The notes under the pieces: model-generated
What the model was told of the DNA's origin: nothing
Seen by the model: the letters and a program-made list of their open reading frames with translations, nothing else
The model's database searches: none
Shown here: positions 1 through 5,417 of the stretch, piece by piece
Layout: each line of letters starts with the position of its first letter
How positions within the stretch are numbered: the stretch's first letter is position 1
Position numbers and translations under genes: made by a program
Assembly (NCBI RefSeq): GCF_014138045.1
Contig: NZ_JACGXA010000002.1
Location: 1 to 15,840, forward strand
Source: Nocardioides ginsengisegetis
GTDB taxonomy: Bacteria > Actinomycetota > Actinomycetes > Propionibacteriales > Nocardioidaceae
Direction of reading: 5' to 3'
DNA length: 15,840 nucleotides

Positions 1-339
1 GAGAGTGTGGCGCGCGAGGCCCACTACGACGGGCAACGCTGGGTTCCCGAAGAGGAGGCCGTTGTCGCTGCGGACCGCGACCTTGATCCGCTGCTGTACC
101 TCGACCGCAAGCGCGACGCTCGCCACGCGGCCAACTGGTCGCCCGCCCGTGTGCTGGCCGAGTGCGAGGCCAAGCGGCAGATCATTGAGGAGCACCGGAA
201 CCCCGAGGGGACCGAATGGTGCTTGCGATGCGTAGAGCACGACGGCGAGGACACCCCCTATCCATGCCCGACTCTTCGCGCCCTGGCCACCACCATCTAC
301 ACGGACCACCCGGACTACCGCGACGAGTGGCGCCCGTGA
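1..339 (+). CDS. DUF6221-like protein, probably 5'-truncated by the window edge
   Basis: Function unknown. The frame is open from base 1; a GTG at 7 could be a start, but the first residues read like the middle of a DUF6221-type protein, so the true start is probably outside the window. The family-like features are the stretch ARVLAECEAKRQIIEEH near residues 47-63, a small Cys cluster (WCLRCVEH, about residues 75-82) and the characteristic ending TDHPDYRDEWRP. DUF6221 is known from actinobacterial genomes and their phages. Its TGA overlaps the GTG start of the serine integrase (GTGA, 336-339), so the two are probably co-transcribed and translationally coupled. Family recognition is from memory of the C-terminal motif, not a search. 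Confidence 0.72.
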   Translation, partial: ESVAREAHYDGQRWVPEEEAVVAADRDLDPLLYLDRKRDARHAANWSPARVLAECEAKRQIIEEHRNPEGTEWCLRCVEHDGEDTPYPCPTLRALATTIYTDHPDYRDEWRP

Positions 340-1745
340 AGGTCGCCATCTACTGCCGCATCTCGCAGGACAACACTGGCGAAGGGCTCGGCGTCTCCCG
401 CCAACTCGAGGACTGCGCCGCACTCGCCGAGCAACTCGGCTGGGAAGTCGTCGAGGTCTACACCGACAACGACATCAGCGCCATGAGCAGCAAGCCGCGC
501 CCCGCCTACCGTCGGATGCTCGCCGACTGCGACGCCGGCCACATCGAAGGCATCGTCGCCTGGCACGCCGACCGCATGTACCGCAAAGCCACAGACCTCG
601 GCGAACTCGTAGACGTCTGCAAGCGCAACAACGTCCAGATCGCCACCGTCAAGGCCGGCACCATCGACCTCACCACCCCAACCGGCCGCCTCGTCGCCGG
701 GCTACTCGCACAAGTCGCCACCTACGAGGGCGAGGCCAAGTCCGACCGCTGGAAGCGCAGCATCAGACAGCGTCGCGAGGCTGGCGCCGCACCCTTCTCC
801 CGGTCTCGCCTCTTCGGCTACGAGCGTGACACCGCCATCAACGAGCCCGAGGCCGAGCACGTCCGCTGGATGGCCGCCGAAATCCTCGACGGCCGATCCA
901 TGAACAGCCTCGCCAGGGAACTCAATGAACGCGGCATCCTCACCACCGAGGGCAACACCTGGTCAACCCAGTCCCTCCGCAGGCTGCTACTGAATCCCCG
1001 CATCGCCGGATTCGCCACCCTCGGCCGCCGCGAGGAGAGAGTAAACAGCAAGGGCGAGCGAGTCGGCCGCCGCGTCATCGACATCGTCGGCAAGGGTCAA
1101 TGGAAGCCGATCCTCGACGACGCCACCTGGGAGGGCGTCCGCGCCACCCTCACCGCGCGCGCCGACACTCGACCAACCCCGCCGCGGGTCGCACTCCTCC
1201 CCGGCCTCGTCTACTGCCACTGCGGCGCACGCATGGTAACCGGCTCACGGATGACCAAACGCAAGGGCGTCCTGTCCCGCACCTACCGCTGCGACCACAC
1301 CCCCGGCGCGAAAGGCTGTGGGAAACTATCCGTGCAAGCCGAACCCGTCGAGGAAGTCGTCGAGGCCTTGGCGCGGAAGCTGCTAGCCGACCCCAGTGTG
1401 CGCGCTCGACTCGATGGACTCCGCAGTGAGCCAGGCCCCAAGCGCCACGAAGTAGCCGAGCTCGAGTTGCGCATCGCCGAACTCAAGCGGCAACTCGACG
1501 AACCCGGCACCCCCGTCGCCACACTCCTCCGCGCCATCGACCGCGCCAAGGAGCGCCAAGAGGCACTCTTGCGGGAACTCGGTGCCGTTGCGCACCCATC
1601 CATCCCTGCGGACATCGCCTCGTGGCCCAGCGACCTACGCAGACGCCGCGCCCTGGTGGACCTCGTCGTCGAGCGCGTCCACATCATGCCCTCGGAGACG
1701 CCAGGCCTGTTCGACCCCAAGCGGGTTGTGGTCGACCCGCGCTAG
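336..1745 (+). CDS. int: Large serine recombinase (phage integrase)
   Basis: Site-specific DNA recombinase of the large serine family, which joins attP and attB through a covalent phosphoserine intermediate and, with a directionality factor, excises the prophage. The 469-aa length suits the family. The N-terminal resolvase domain (about residues 1-150) starts VAIYCRIS with the probable nucleophile Ser10 after Arg8, followed by VSRQLEDC and WHADRMYR. A recombinase domain follows (about 160-280, including LNERGILT and W-x10-LLLNPRIAG). A zinc ribbon has Cys294, Cys296, Cys319 and Cys328. A charged coiled coil spans roughly residues 370-420. I chose GTG 336 because it gives the normal N-terminus; upstream in-frame sequence codes for the DUF6221 gene in another frame. 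The gene is convergent with a leftward RHH gene, and the two stops overlap. No attP core could be proven. Confidence 0.95.
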   Translation: MKVAIYCRISQDNTGEGLGVSRQLEDCAALAEQLGWEVVEVYTDNDISAMSSKPRPAYRRMLADCDAGHIEGIVAWHADRMYRKATDLGELVDVCKRNNVQIATVKAGTIDLTTPTGRLVAGLLAQVATYEGEAKSDRWKRSIRQRREAGAAPFSRSRLFGYERDTAINEPEAEHVRWMAAEILDGRSMNSLARELNERGILTTEGNTWSTQSLRRLLLNPRIAGFATLGRREERVNSKGERVGRRVIDIVGKGQWKPILDDATWEGVRATLTARADTRPTPPRVALLPGLVYCHCGARMVTGSRMTKRKGVLSRTYRCDHTPGAKGCGKLSVQAEPVEEVVEALARKLLADPSVRARLDGLRSEPGPKRHEVAELELRIAELKRQLDEPGTPVATLLRAIDRAKERQEALLRELGAVAHPSIPADIASWPSDLRRRRALVDLVVERVHIMPSETPGLFDPKRVVVDPR

Positions 1746-1897
1746 TTGCTGGGCCAAGATCGGACGTACTGCTCCAGCGCGCGGCGGATGACCTCGGCTA
1801 CGGACTCGCCGCGGTCTGACGCCGCGCGCTGGGCGGCCTCCCACAACTCATCCGGCACGCGCACGGTCCTGATGGGGACCCAATCCTCGCGCGCCAC
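1742..1897 (-). CDS. Small ribbon-helix-helix DNA-binding protein (51 aa)
   Basis: Probable transcription regulator of the Arc/MetJ/CopG ribbon-helix-helix type. The 51-residue translation has a short beta-strand region (VPIRTVRVPDELW), helix A (ELWEAAQRAASDRG) and helix B after the turn (ESVAEVIRRALEQYV), which is the RHH layout; such proteins bind DNA as dimers through the strand. GTG at 1897 is the best start because later GTGs would cut the strand, but no good Shine-Dalgarno lies before it. Its stop overlaps that of the integrase, read from the opposite strand. It lies 50 bp downstream of the leftward membrane-protein gene and may share its transcript. It could be a lysogeny regulator, an antitoxin-like orphan or an integrase regulator; the sequence does not decide. 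Confidence 0.72.
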   Translation of the reverse strand: MAREDWVPIRTVRVPDELWEAAQRAASDRGESVAEVIRRALEQYVRSWPSN

Positions 1898-1947
1898 GCG
1901 AGGGAGTAAAGCCGTCCCCGTATTTACGTGGCCGCATGGGTGTCCGA

Positions 1948-2223
1948 TTAACGGAGAGGCCGCACCGGATCACGTACAGTGAGCTCGGCGAGCGAGTCGG
2001 CGTTCATGCGAACTAACCGACAGGTCTGCACCGCGTAGCACCTGACGTGCGCGACAGCCGCAGCCGCCGACGCAACACAGCCAGTCAGACCCAGCATCAT
2101 CCAAGCCGATTCTGTGCCGAGCAGCCAGGCCGCCCAAGCACTCCCCATGAAGGCGGCGACCAGCGCCGTCAGTCCCCATTTTGCAAGCTTCCCGAGTGGG
2201 ACAGAGCCTTCATTCACGTTCAT
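1948..2223 (-). CDS. Two-helix membrane protein, unknown function
   Basis: A 91-aa hydrophobic protein, probably in the cell membrane. Two likely transmembrane helices are visible: about residues 15-35 (KWGLTALVAAFMGSAWAAWL) and 39-61 (ESAWMMLGLTGCVASAAAAV), with a short loop and a basic C-terminal part (CYAVQTCRLVRMN) likely in the cytoplasm. There is no signal-peptide cleavage motif. The ATG at 2223 follows GGGGAGA almost directly; the in-frame GTG at 2217 has better spacing from that GGGGAG and may be the real start. It sits leftward between repressor and integrase with the RHH gene downstream. By analogy with other temperate actinophages, genes in this slot can be expressed in lysogens and affect superinfection; that role here is inference. 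Confidence 0.7.
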   Translation of the reverse strand: MNVNEGSVPLGKLAKWGLTALVAAFMGSAWAAWLLGTESAWMMLGLTGCVASAAAAVAHVRCYAVQTCRLVRMNADSLAELTVRDPVRPLR

Positions 2224-2398
2224 TCTCCCCGTTGCCTATCACTAGCCCAACCCTCCGAGTGGGCCGGGTCGGAAGTAAAACAGTGGCCGCCGACAGCTAC
2301 CGACCGGTAGACGGTTTGGGGCGAGGATCTCGCCCGAACGTGCCATGCCAAGAGTGACCGTTCGACACGTAACGATCCGACCCCCTGACGACAACGCG
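2224..2398. other. Non-coding interval between membrane-protein gene and terminator
   Basis: I see no convincing gene on either strand here. The interval holds the upstream region of the leftward membrane-protein gene and a short inverted repeat (2297-2310). Weak promoter-like hexamers can be found on the minus strand, but none is good enough to call. If the lysogenic unit does not read through from the repressor, its promoter should lie in this interval. Confidence 0.5.
2297..2310. repeat. Short inverted repeat, possible operator
   Basis: CTACCG and CGGTAG arms flank the dinucleotide AC, a perfect 6-bp inverted repeat. It lies about 75-90 bp upstream of the leftward membrane-protein start, where an operator for the RHH or HTH protein would fit. 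The symmetry stops after six bases on each side, so it is not a convincing serine-integrase attP. Confidence 0.35.
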
Positions 2399-2440
2399 AG
2401 ACCCCCCTCACCCTGCAGGGTGAGGGGGGTCTTTTTCGCT
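2399..2440 (+). terminator. Strong intrinsic terminator with perfect 34-bp palindrome
   Basis: Bases 2399-2432 are a perfect palindrome (17-bp arms, centre CTGCAG, GC-rich arms with runs of six C or G), followed on the plus strand by a T-tract (TCTTTTTCG). This is the form of a rho-independent terminator for rightward transcription. The nearest upstream rightward gene is the integrase, so it may stop integrase read-through from running antisense into the repressor. Leftward there is no T-tract after the hairpin, so action in that direction is uncertain. Confidence 0.85.
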
Positions 2441-2454
2441 ACTCTGGGACCTAG

Positions 2455-2497
2455 CGCCCCTCGTCCTCTGGTTCCTAAGCCGCCTGGACGAGGGGCG
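2455..2497. repeat. 12-bp-stem hairpin downstream of the repressor gene
   Basis: CGCCCCTCGTCC (2455-2466) and GGACGAGGGGCG (2486-2497) are perfect inverted repeats around a 19-base loop. The hairpin begins 20 bases beyond the repressor stop, where a 3'-end structure or terminator would be expected. Neither strand has a T-tract after it, so it may act by structure alone, as mRNA 3' protection or a weak terminator. Confidence 0.55.
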
Positions 2498-2517
2498 TGG
2501 CATTGGGGGCGGGACGG

Positions 2518-2847
2518 TCATCCGGAACGCCTCCCCTCGGCCTCGTCCTGCTCGTACAGGTGGCGCTGGTATGTGGTGATGACGTCGTTCTGACGCCACC
2601 CGATCAACCTGGACCGACGCACGGCCTCCTCGACCGCGTCACGCTCCTCGGCCGGCGCGTCAAGCCCGTCGGTGAGCGACTGCCCGAACACCTTCTCGAG
2701 CGCGCCGATCGAGCTGCGCGGGTCATTGCGCCCGTTCTCCCAGTTGCCGACCGTCTTCGAGGTGACGTCGAGGCGCAGAGCGAGATCGCCCTGCGTCCAC
2801 CGCTTCTGCTCCCGCAGTCGCTTGATCCTCTGACCCACCGTTTCCAT
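2518..2847 (-). CDS. HTH (XRE/Cro-CI type) immunity repressor candidate
   Basis: A 109-aa DNA-binding protein and the best candidate for the phage immunity repressor. Residues 1-58 form a classic XRE helix-turn-helix: IKRLREQKRWTQGDLALRLD, then VTSKTVGNWENGRNDP, with the recognition helix around residues 29-40. The C-terminal half (residues 70-109, EERDAVEEAVRRSRL to TYQRHLYEQ) is charged and helical and may serve dimerisation; there is no LexA-like peptidase domain, so autocleavage is unlikely. I chose the ATG at 2847, which gives a normal N-terminus; an in-frame ATG at 2886 would add 13 residues, and neither start has a clear Shine-Dalgarno. It is divergent from the Cro-like gene across a palindrome-rich region. 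Confidence 0.85.
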   Translation of the reverse strand: METVGQRIKRLREQKRWTQGDLALRLDVTSKTVGNWENGRNDPRSSIGALEKVFGQSLTDGLDAPAEERDAVEEAVRRSRLIGWRQNDVITTYQRHLYEQDEAEGRRSG

Positions 2848-2920
2848 GGGCCAAGCGTGGGTGCGACTGGAAAGAAAAGCAAACATCTGGAAGGGGCCTT
2901 GCGGCGCCAAAATGGCGAGA

Positions 2921-2936
2921 AACCACCCCTGTGGTT
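2921..2936. promoter_or_regulatory. Candidate operator (perfect 6-4-6 inverted repeat)
   Basis: AACCAC and GTGGTT arms around CCCT make a perfect dyad between the divergent HTH genes. An XRE-type dimer could bind it. A second dyad (CGCCA/TGGCG) lies just to its left, but the two do not share an obvious half-site, so which protein binds which is unknown. Confidence 0.45.
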
Positions 2937-3010
2937 CGCCCGCGTGTCGCGACGTTTCCGCAGGCAGATGGCATATTTCTGGTCCGTCGCCCCTTTTTTC
3001 CACTCGATGC

Positions 3011-3039
3011 TTGACTTCCTTTCCGCATTTTTCTAGTAT
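3011..3039 (+). promoter_or_regulatory. Rightward early promoter, sigma70/SigA type
   Basis: TTGACT (3011-3016) and TAGTAT (3034-3039) are separated by exactly 17 bases, a near-consensus housekeeping promoter. The expected transcription start is about 3045-3047, which is the first base of the Cro-like ATG (3047) or within two bases of it, so the transcript should be leaderless. This is probably the main promoter of the rightward early array. Confidence 0.85.
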
Positions 3040-3046
3040 CCCCAAT

Positions 3047-3319
3047 ATGGATGAAAGAAGCCTCAACGGAGCGGCCGTCAAAGCCCTCCGCGAAGCCCTC
3101 CGACTGCCGGGTGGCGAGTTCGCCATCAAGTGCGGCATGTCCCACGGGCAACTCTCGAACATCGAAGCCGACAGGAAGCCGGCCTCTGCCGAGGCGGCCC
3201 GTCGGATCTGTGCGGCCCTCACCGCAGCGTTCCCCGCCCCGTCCCACCCGCGCGTGCAGGTCGACGTCTGGAAGGCGATCACCAACCCGAGCCCCATTGA
3301 GTTGGAGGAGACGGCATGA
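3047..3319 (+). CDS. Cro-like HTH protein, probably on a leaderless mRNA
   Basis: A 90-aa DNA-binding protein at the head of the rightward operon, in the position of Cro. Residues 7-60 form a helix-turn-helix of the XRE kind: NGAAVKALREALRL, then GEFAIKCGMSHGQLSNIEADRKPASAEAARRICAAL, with MSHGQLSNIEADRK as the probable recognition helix. The C-terminus (SHPRVQVDVWKAITNPSPIELEETA) is short and not recognised. The ATG at 3047 lies 7 bases after the -10 hexamer, leaving no room for a Shine-Dalgarno, so leaderless translation is expected; this is common in Actinobacteria. The stop overlaps the next start (ATGA). It could instead be an excise-type or activator HTH protein. Confidence 0.82.
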   Translation: MDERSLNGAAVKALREALRLPGGEFAIKCGMSHGQLSNIEADRKPASAEAARRICAALTAAFPAPSHPRVQVDVWKAITNPSPIELEETA

Positions 3320-3435
3320 CCCCCACCGAGTACGGCGAGCACCTCGCCTTGACGTGGCCCCCGCTCACTGAGGAGCAGATCGAGTCCGCGGCCCGCATCC
3401 TCGCCAGCGTCGAGGCTGAGGGGATGGCGGCGTGA
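3316..3435 (+). CDS. 39-aa hypothetical protein
   Basis: A tiny gene fixed in place by overlaps on both sides: its ATG overlaps the Cro-like stop (ATGA) and its own TGA overlaps the next GTG (GTGA at 3432). The product begins MTPTEYGEHLALTWPPLTEE and continues as one amphipathic helix (QIESAARILASVEAEGMAA). The pattern WPPLTEEQ is one I associate with small actinophage early proteins. It has no Cys, no membrane segment and no known catalytic motif. Function unknown; an excise-type role is conceivable from its position next to the switch, but there is no recognisable HTH. Confidence 0.65.
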   Translation: MTPTEYGEHLALTWPPLTEEQIESAARILASVEAEGMAA

Positions 3436-3833
3436 ACCGCCACCAGGGCGAGACGCTGGGCGAGTGGCGCGCCCGCTGTGACGCGATGGCCGAGCGCCAC
3501 GAGGCCGCGGAGAACTACGTCTACCGCGCCTTCGACGATGCGGGCCGACTCCTCTACATCGGATGCTCGCTCAACGTCGAGCAGCGCCTCACGGTCCACC
3601 GTCGCGAGTCCGACTGGTTCCGCTACTGCAACACGCTCCGCCTCGCGGGCCCGTACCGCCGCAGCGAGGCGATGCGACTCGAGCGCGATGCAATCGAGTC
3701 CGAGGGCTCCTACTTCAACAGCCCCATGTCGAACATGCGGCTCTACCAGTTGGGGTCGCCGGAGCACGTCACGGCCACCCAGCGCCTCGAGCGCTACCTG
3801 GCCGCCCGAGCTGATCGCGAGGTGGCCGCATGA
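3432..3833 (+). CDS. GIY-YIG nuclease-domain protein
   Basis: A 133-aa protein with a GIY-YIG fold, a nuclease family found in homing endonucleases, UvrC and many phage proteins. The first motif is YVY (29-31), the second YIG (42-44) in LLYIGCSLNVEQRL. The probable catalytic Arg is Arg52 with His56, the metal-binding Glu is Glu84 in EAMRLERDAI, and the family Asn is Asn96 in SYFN. All main catalytic positions therefore appear intact. The domain makes up most of the protein, with an N-terminal helix and an Ala/Arg-rich C-terminal helix and no extra DNA-binding domain, so it looks more like a phage-encoded nuclease than a large homing enzyme. GTG start overlaps the previous stop; its own stop overlaps the next ATG. 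Confidence 0.75.
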   Translation: MNRHQGETLGEWRARCDAMAERHEAAENYVYRAFDDAGRLLYIGCSLNVEQRLTVHRRESDWFRYCNTLRLAGPYRRSEAMRLERDAIESEGSYFNSPMSNMRLYQLGSPEHVTATQRLERYLAARADREVAA

Positions 3834-3958
3834 ACGCCACCCTCCAGCGCATCGCCGACCTCGCCGTGGGCTGTCTGTTCTTTGTCGCGTTCCTTCCGGC
3901 GCGTCTGGCTGATCGTTCGTTCACGTCGTGGGCGAACCGGACGGGCGGCGACCGATGA
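3830..3958 (+). CDS. 42-aa hypothetical protein with one hydrophobic segment
   Basis: A small gene held by ATGA overlaps at both ends (3830 and 3955). The product, starting MNATLQRIADLAVGCLFFVA, has one hydrophobic stretch (LAVGCLFFVAFLP, about residues 11-23) followed by a polar tail ending in RTGGDR, so it could be a single-pass membrane peptide. No family recognised. Its place in an unbroken chain of overlapping genes is the main reason to call it. Confidence 0.55.
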   Translation: MNATLQRIADLAVGCLFFVAFLPARLADRSFTSWANRTGGDR

Positions 3959-4029
3959 GCGTCTACATCGCCACTGTCGCTGTCTGGGTGTTCCTTGGTG
4001 GCTGCGTTGTTGCGGCGGCCCAGCGATGA
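3955..4029 (+). CDS. 24-aa putative membrane micro-protein
   Basis: The shortest confident-looking link of the array: ATG at 3955 overlaps the previous stop (ATGA) and its own TGA overlaps the next ATG (4026). The product is almost entirely a hydrophobic helix (VYIATVAVWVFLGGCVVAAA) with a short polar end, the shape of a single-pass membrane micro-protein. Together with the gene before it, it may form a pair of small membrane proteins. The coupling could also mean that it only keeps ribosomes moving to the downstream gene. Confidence 0.5.
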   Translation: MSVYIATVAVWVFLGGCVVAAAQR

Positions 4030-4367
4030 CCGCCGAGATCCTGCGCCGGGCTGCTGCGTTGATGCGCGAGCGGGCTTCACGCGCTGAGGCTCGGCGCTGG
4101 TATCCATCGGACGAACACGACGGCATGGACGAGATCCACTGGTGGGACATCACCGCGGCGCTTCCTGGGGACGATGACGACCCGATCAACGAGTTCGTGG
4201 ACTCGTGGCACCCCACCGTCGCGCTCGCCGTGGCCGATTGGCTGGACTCCGAGGTTATGGCCTTCGACCTCCTTTACGTTGCTGGCTACACGAAGGTCGA
4301 GGCGGCCAAGACGCTCTCTCGACACGCCCTCACTGTCGCCCGCGCCTTTCTCGGCGAGTCGGCATGA
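4026..4367 (+). CDS. Hypothetical actinophage-type protein (113 aa)
   Basis: A soluble, mostly helical 113-aa protein of unknown function. It starts MTAEILRRAAALMRERA, has an acidic middle (DEHDGMDEIHWWDITAALPGDDDDP), then WHPTVALAVADWLDSEVM and a C-terminal helix. The combination of an ILRRAAALMRERA start and a WHPxVALAVADWL segment is one I have seen in actinobacterial and actinophage hypothetical proteins. The late segment YTKVEAAKTLSRHALTVARAFL resembles a short helix-turn-helix, but I would not call a DNA-binding role on that alone. ATGA overlaps on both sides place it in the early operon. Confidence 0.7.
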   Translation: MTAEILRRAAALMRERASRAEARRWYPSDEHDGMDEIHWWDITAALPGDDDDPINEFVDSWHPTVALAVADWLDSEVMAFDLLYVAGYTKVEAAKTLSRHALTVARAFLGESA

Positions 4368-4720
4368 CCGCCCTCACCGGCGGCGAGCGCGAGTTGCTGG
4401 CATCGGCGCTCTGCGAGATCGAGAACCCGACCGTCGAGTGGTCGAGCGTGGGCGAAGGAATCCGCGACATCTACCTGCGCCGGATCGACAGCCTCGCGCC
4501 CACCGTCGAGTGGATCATCGCCCGCCACCTCTCGACCGCAGCGTCCGCGATCGACACCCGCCGCCACACCTACGTGCAGTCGGGTGGCCTACCCGAGCTC
4601 ATCCCCAGCAACCACGCGGACGCTGAACGACTCGGCCACCCCGACGGCCTGGCTGCTGCTGCCGAGATCATCCGCGCACTCGCAGCCCCACAGACACCCG
4701 ACGCGGATCTGCGGCCGTAG
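4364..4720 (+). CDS. Hypothetical protein (118 aa), last gene before the array's only gap
   Basis: No family recognised. The start MTALTGGERELLASALCEIE is followed by a helical stretch (VGEGIRDIYLRRIDSLAPTVEWIIARHL) and a C-terminal helix (GLAAAAEIIRALAAP). No Cys pairs, membrane segments or catalytic motifs are evident. The ATG at 4364 overlaps the previous stop. Its TAG at 4718-4720 is the only stop in the rightward array that is not overlapped by the next start: 130 non-coding bases follow. Confidence 0.68.
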   Translation: MTALTGGERELLASALCEIENPTVEWSSVGEGIRDIYLRRIDSLAPTVEWIIARHLSTAASAIDTRRHTYVQSGGLPELIPSNHADAERLGHPDGLAAAAEIIRALAAPQTPDADLRP

Positions 4721-4850
4721 CCCTATCCGCGGAGGGCCAGACGTGGCCGGGCCCGTTCAGGGGCGTCACCCGGCCGCACCAACGAAAGAAGCCCCCGCTG
4801 CTGGCAAGAGCGGCGGGGGCAGGAAAGAACTCCTACTAGAAGGGTACGAC
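4721..4850 (+). promoter_or_regulatory. Non-coding leader of the RNA ligase gene with GC-rich hairpin
   Basis: This is the only non-coding gap in the rightward array. It contains a hairpin at 4791-4820 (arms GCCCCCGCTGCT and AGCGGCGGGGGC, one G-T pair, loop GGCAAG) flanked by purine stretches GAAAGAA and AGGAAAGAA. The plus strand has no T-tract after it; the minus strand has a short T-rich run (TTCTTTCG), so it could end leftward antisense transcripts. No promoter could be called. An AGAAGGG Shine-Dalgarno sits just before the ATG at 4851. Confidence 0.55.
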
Positions 4851-5417
4851 ATGAACGACCAGATCGAATTCCAGCCGTGGCCGAAGATCGCCCGGCTCAA
4901 CCGCGACATCACCATCACCGAGAAGATCGACGGCACCAACGCCGCAGTCATCGTCGGCGAGGACCTCACTGTCGCGGCGCAGTCACGCAAGCGACTCATC
5001 ACCCCGGATGACGACAACTTCGGGTTCGCTCGCTGGGTCTACGAGAACGGCGAGGCGCTGGCTTCGCTGCTCGGCCCCGGTCGCCACTTCGGCGAGTGGT
5101 GGGGCTCTGGCATCCAGCGGGGCTACGGGCTGACGAAGGGCGAGAAGCGGTTCTCGTTGTTCAACACGGCACGCTATGCCGACGCCGACTTCTCCGAGGT
5201 CGCGGGCATGGGCCTCGTTCCAGTGCTCTACCAGGGCGCATTCTCTCAGCACGCGGTCGAGGACCAGATCGATCGCCTCGATCAGCTCGGCTCAGTCGCT
5301 GCTCCCGGCTTCTTCGATCCCGAGGGCGTCATCGTCTTCCACTCTGCCGCGCAGCAGATGTTCAAGGTCACCATCAAGGGCGACGAGGCCCCGAAGTCGC
5401 TGGCTGGTGCGGCATGA
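4851..5417 (+). CDS. RNA ligase (Rnl2-type nucleotidyltransferase)
   Basis: A compact 188-aa covalent nucleotidyltransferase that would seal nicked or broken RNA using ATP. The signature motifs are present in order. Motif I is EKIDGTN with nucleophile Lys25. Motif III is HFGEWWG (about residues 79-85), motif IV is EGVIVF (158-163) and motif V is FKVTIK with Lys172 and Lys176. The length corresponds to a catalytic domain alone; T4 Rnl2 has an extra C-terminal domain of roughly 80-100 residues that is missing here. I chose ATG 4851 because it has an AGAAGGG Shine-Dalgarno at good spacing and places motif I normally. It follows the array's only gap and overlaps the next gene (ATGA). In phages such ligases can repair tRNAs cut by host defence nucleases; that role is inferred. 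A DNA-ligase activity is less likely. Confidence 0.85.
   Translation: MNDQIEFQPWPKIARLNRDITITEKIDGTNAAVIVGEDLTVAAQSRKRLITPDDDNFGFARWVYENGEALASLLGPGRHFGEWWGSGIQRGYGLTKGEKRFSLFNTARYADADFSEVAGMGLVPVLYQGAFSQHAVEDQIDRLDQLGSVAAPGFFDPEGVIVFHSAAQQMFKVTIKGDEAPKSLAGAA

Larger units (their letters stand above)
2848..3046. promoter_or_regulatory. Divergent immunity/early control region
   Basis: This 199-bp gap separates the leftward repressor from the rightward Cro-like gene and is richer in A/T runs than its surroundings. It contains three short palindromes that could be operators: CGCCA-AAA-TGGCG at 2905-2917, AACCAC-CCCT-GTGGTT at 2921-2936 and GTCGCGAC at 2946-2953. The rightward promoter lies at 3011-3039. 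On the minus strand TTGGCG with a weak GATGTT 17 bases later is the only leftward promoter-like pair I found, and it is poor. Confidence 0.6.

Noticed and set aside
1283..1720. 145-aa minus-strand frame within the integrase
   Set aside because: Ser/Arg-rich shadow of a high-GC coding strand; the integrase frame here encodes a clear zinc ribbon and coiled coil.
7..1897. Inverted 13-base match GTGGCGCGCGAGG at 7-19 and, on the minus strand, 1885-1897, as att sites
   Set aside because: Att sites flanking a serine-integrase element should be direct repeats; both copies are simply MARE-coding GTG starts in GC-rich DNA and could be chance.
2297..2310. CTACCG-AC-CGGTAG as attP core
   Set aside because: A central dinucleotide with dyad arms is suggestive, but serine attP sites are about 50 bp with longer imperfect symmetry; here symmetry stops after six bases. 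Kept only as a possible operator.
2497..3036. 179-aa plus-strand frame over the repressor
   Set aside because: It is the antisense shadow of the HTH gene and overlaps the divergent promoter region; its translation shows no domain.
2848..3342. Upstream extension of the repressor frame to 274 aa on the minus strand
   Set aside because: The extra 165 residues would cover the control region and run antisense through the Cro-like gene; the HTH domain starts normally at ATG 2847.
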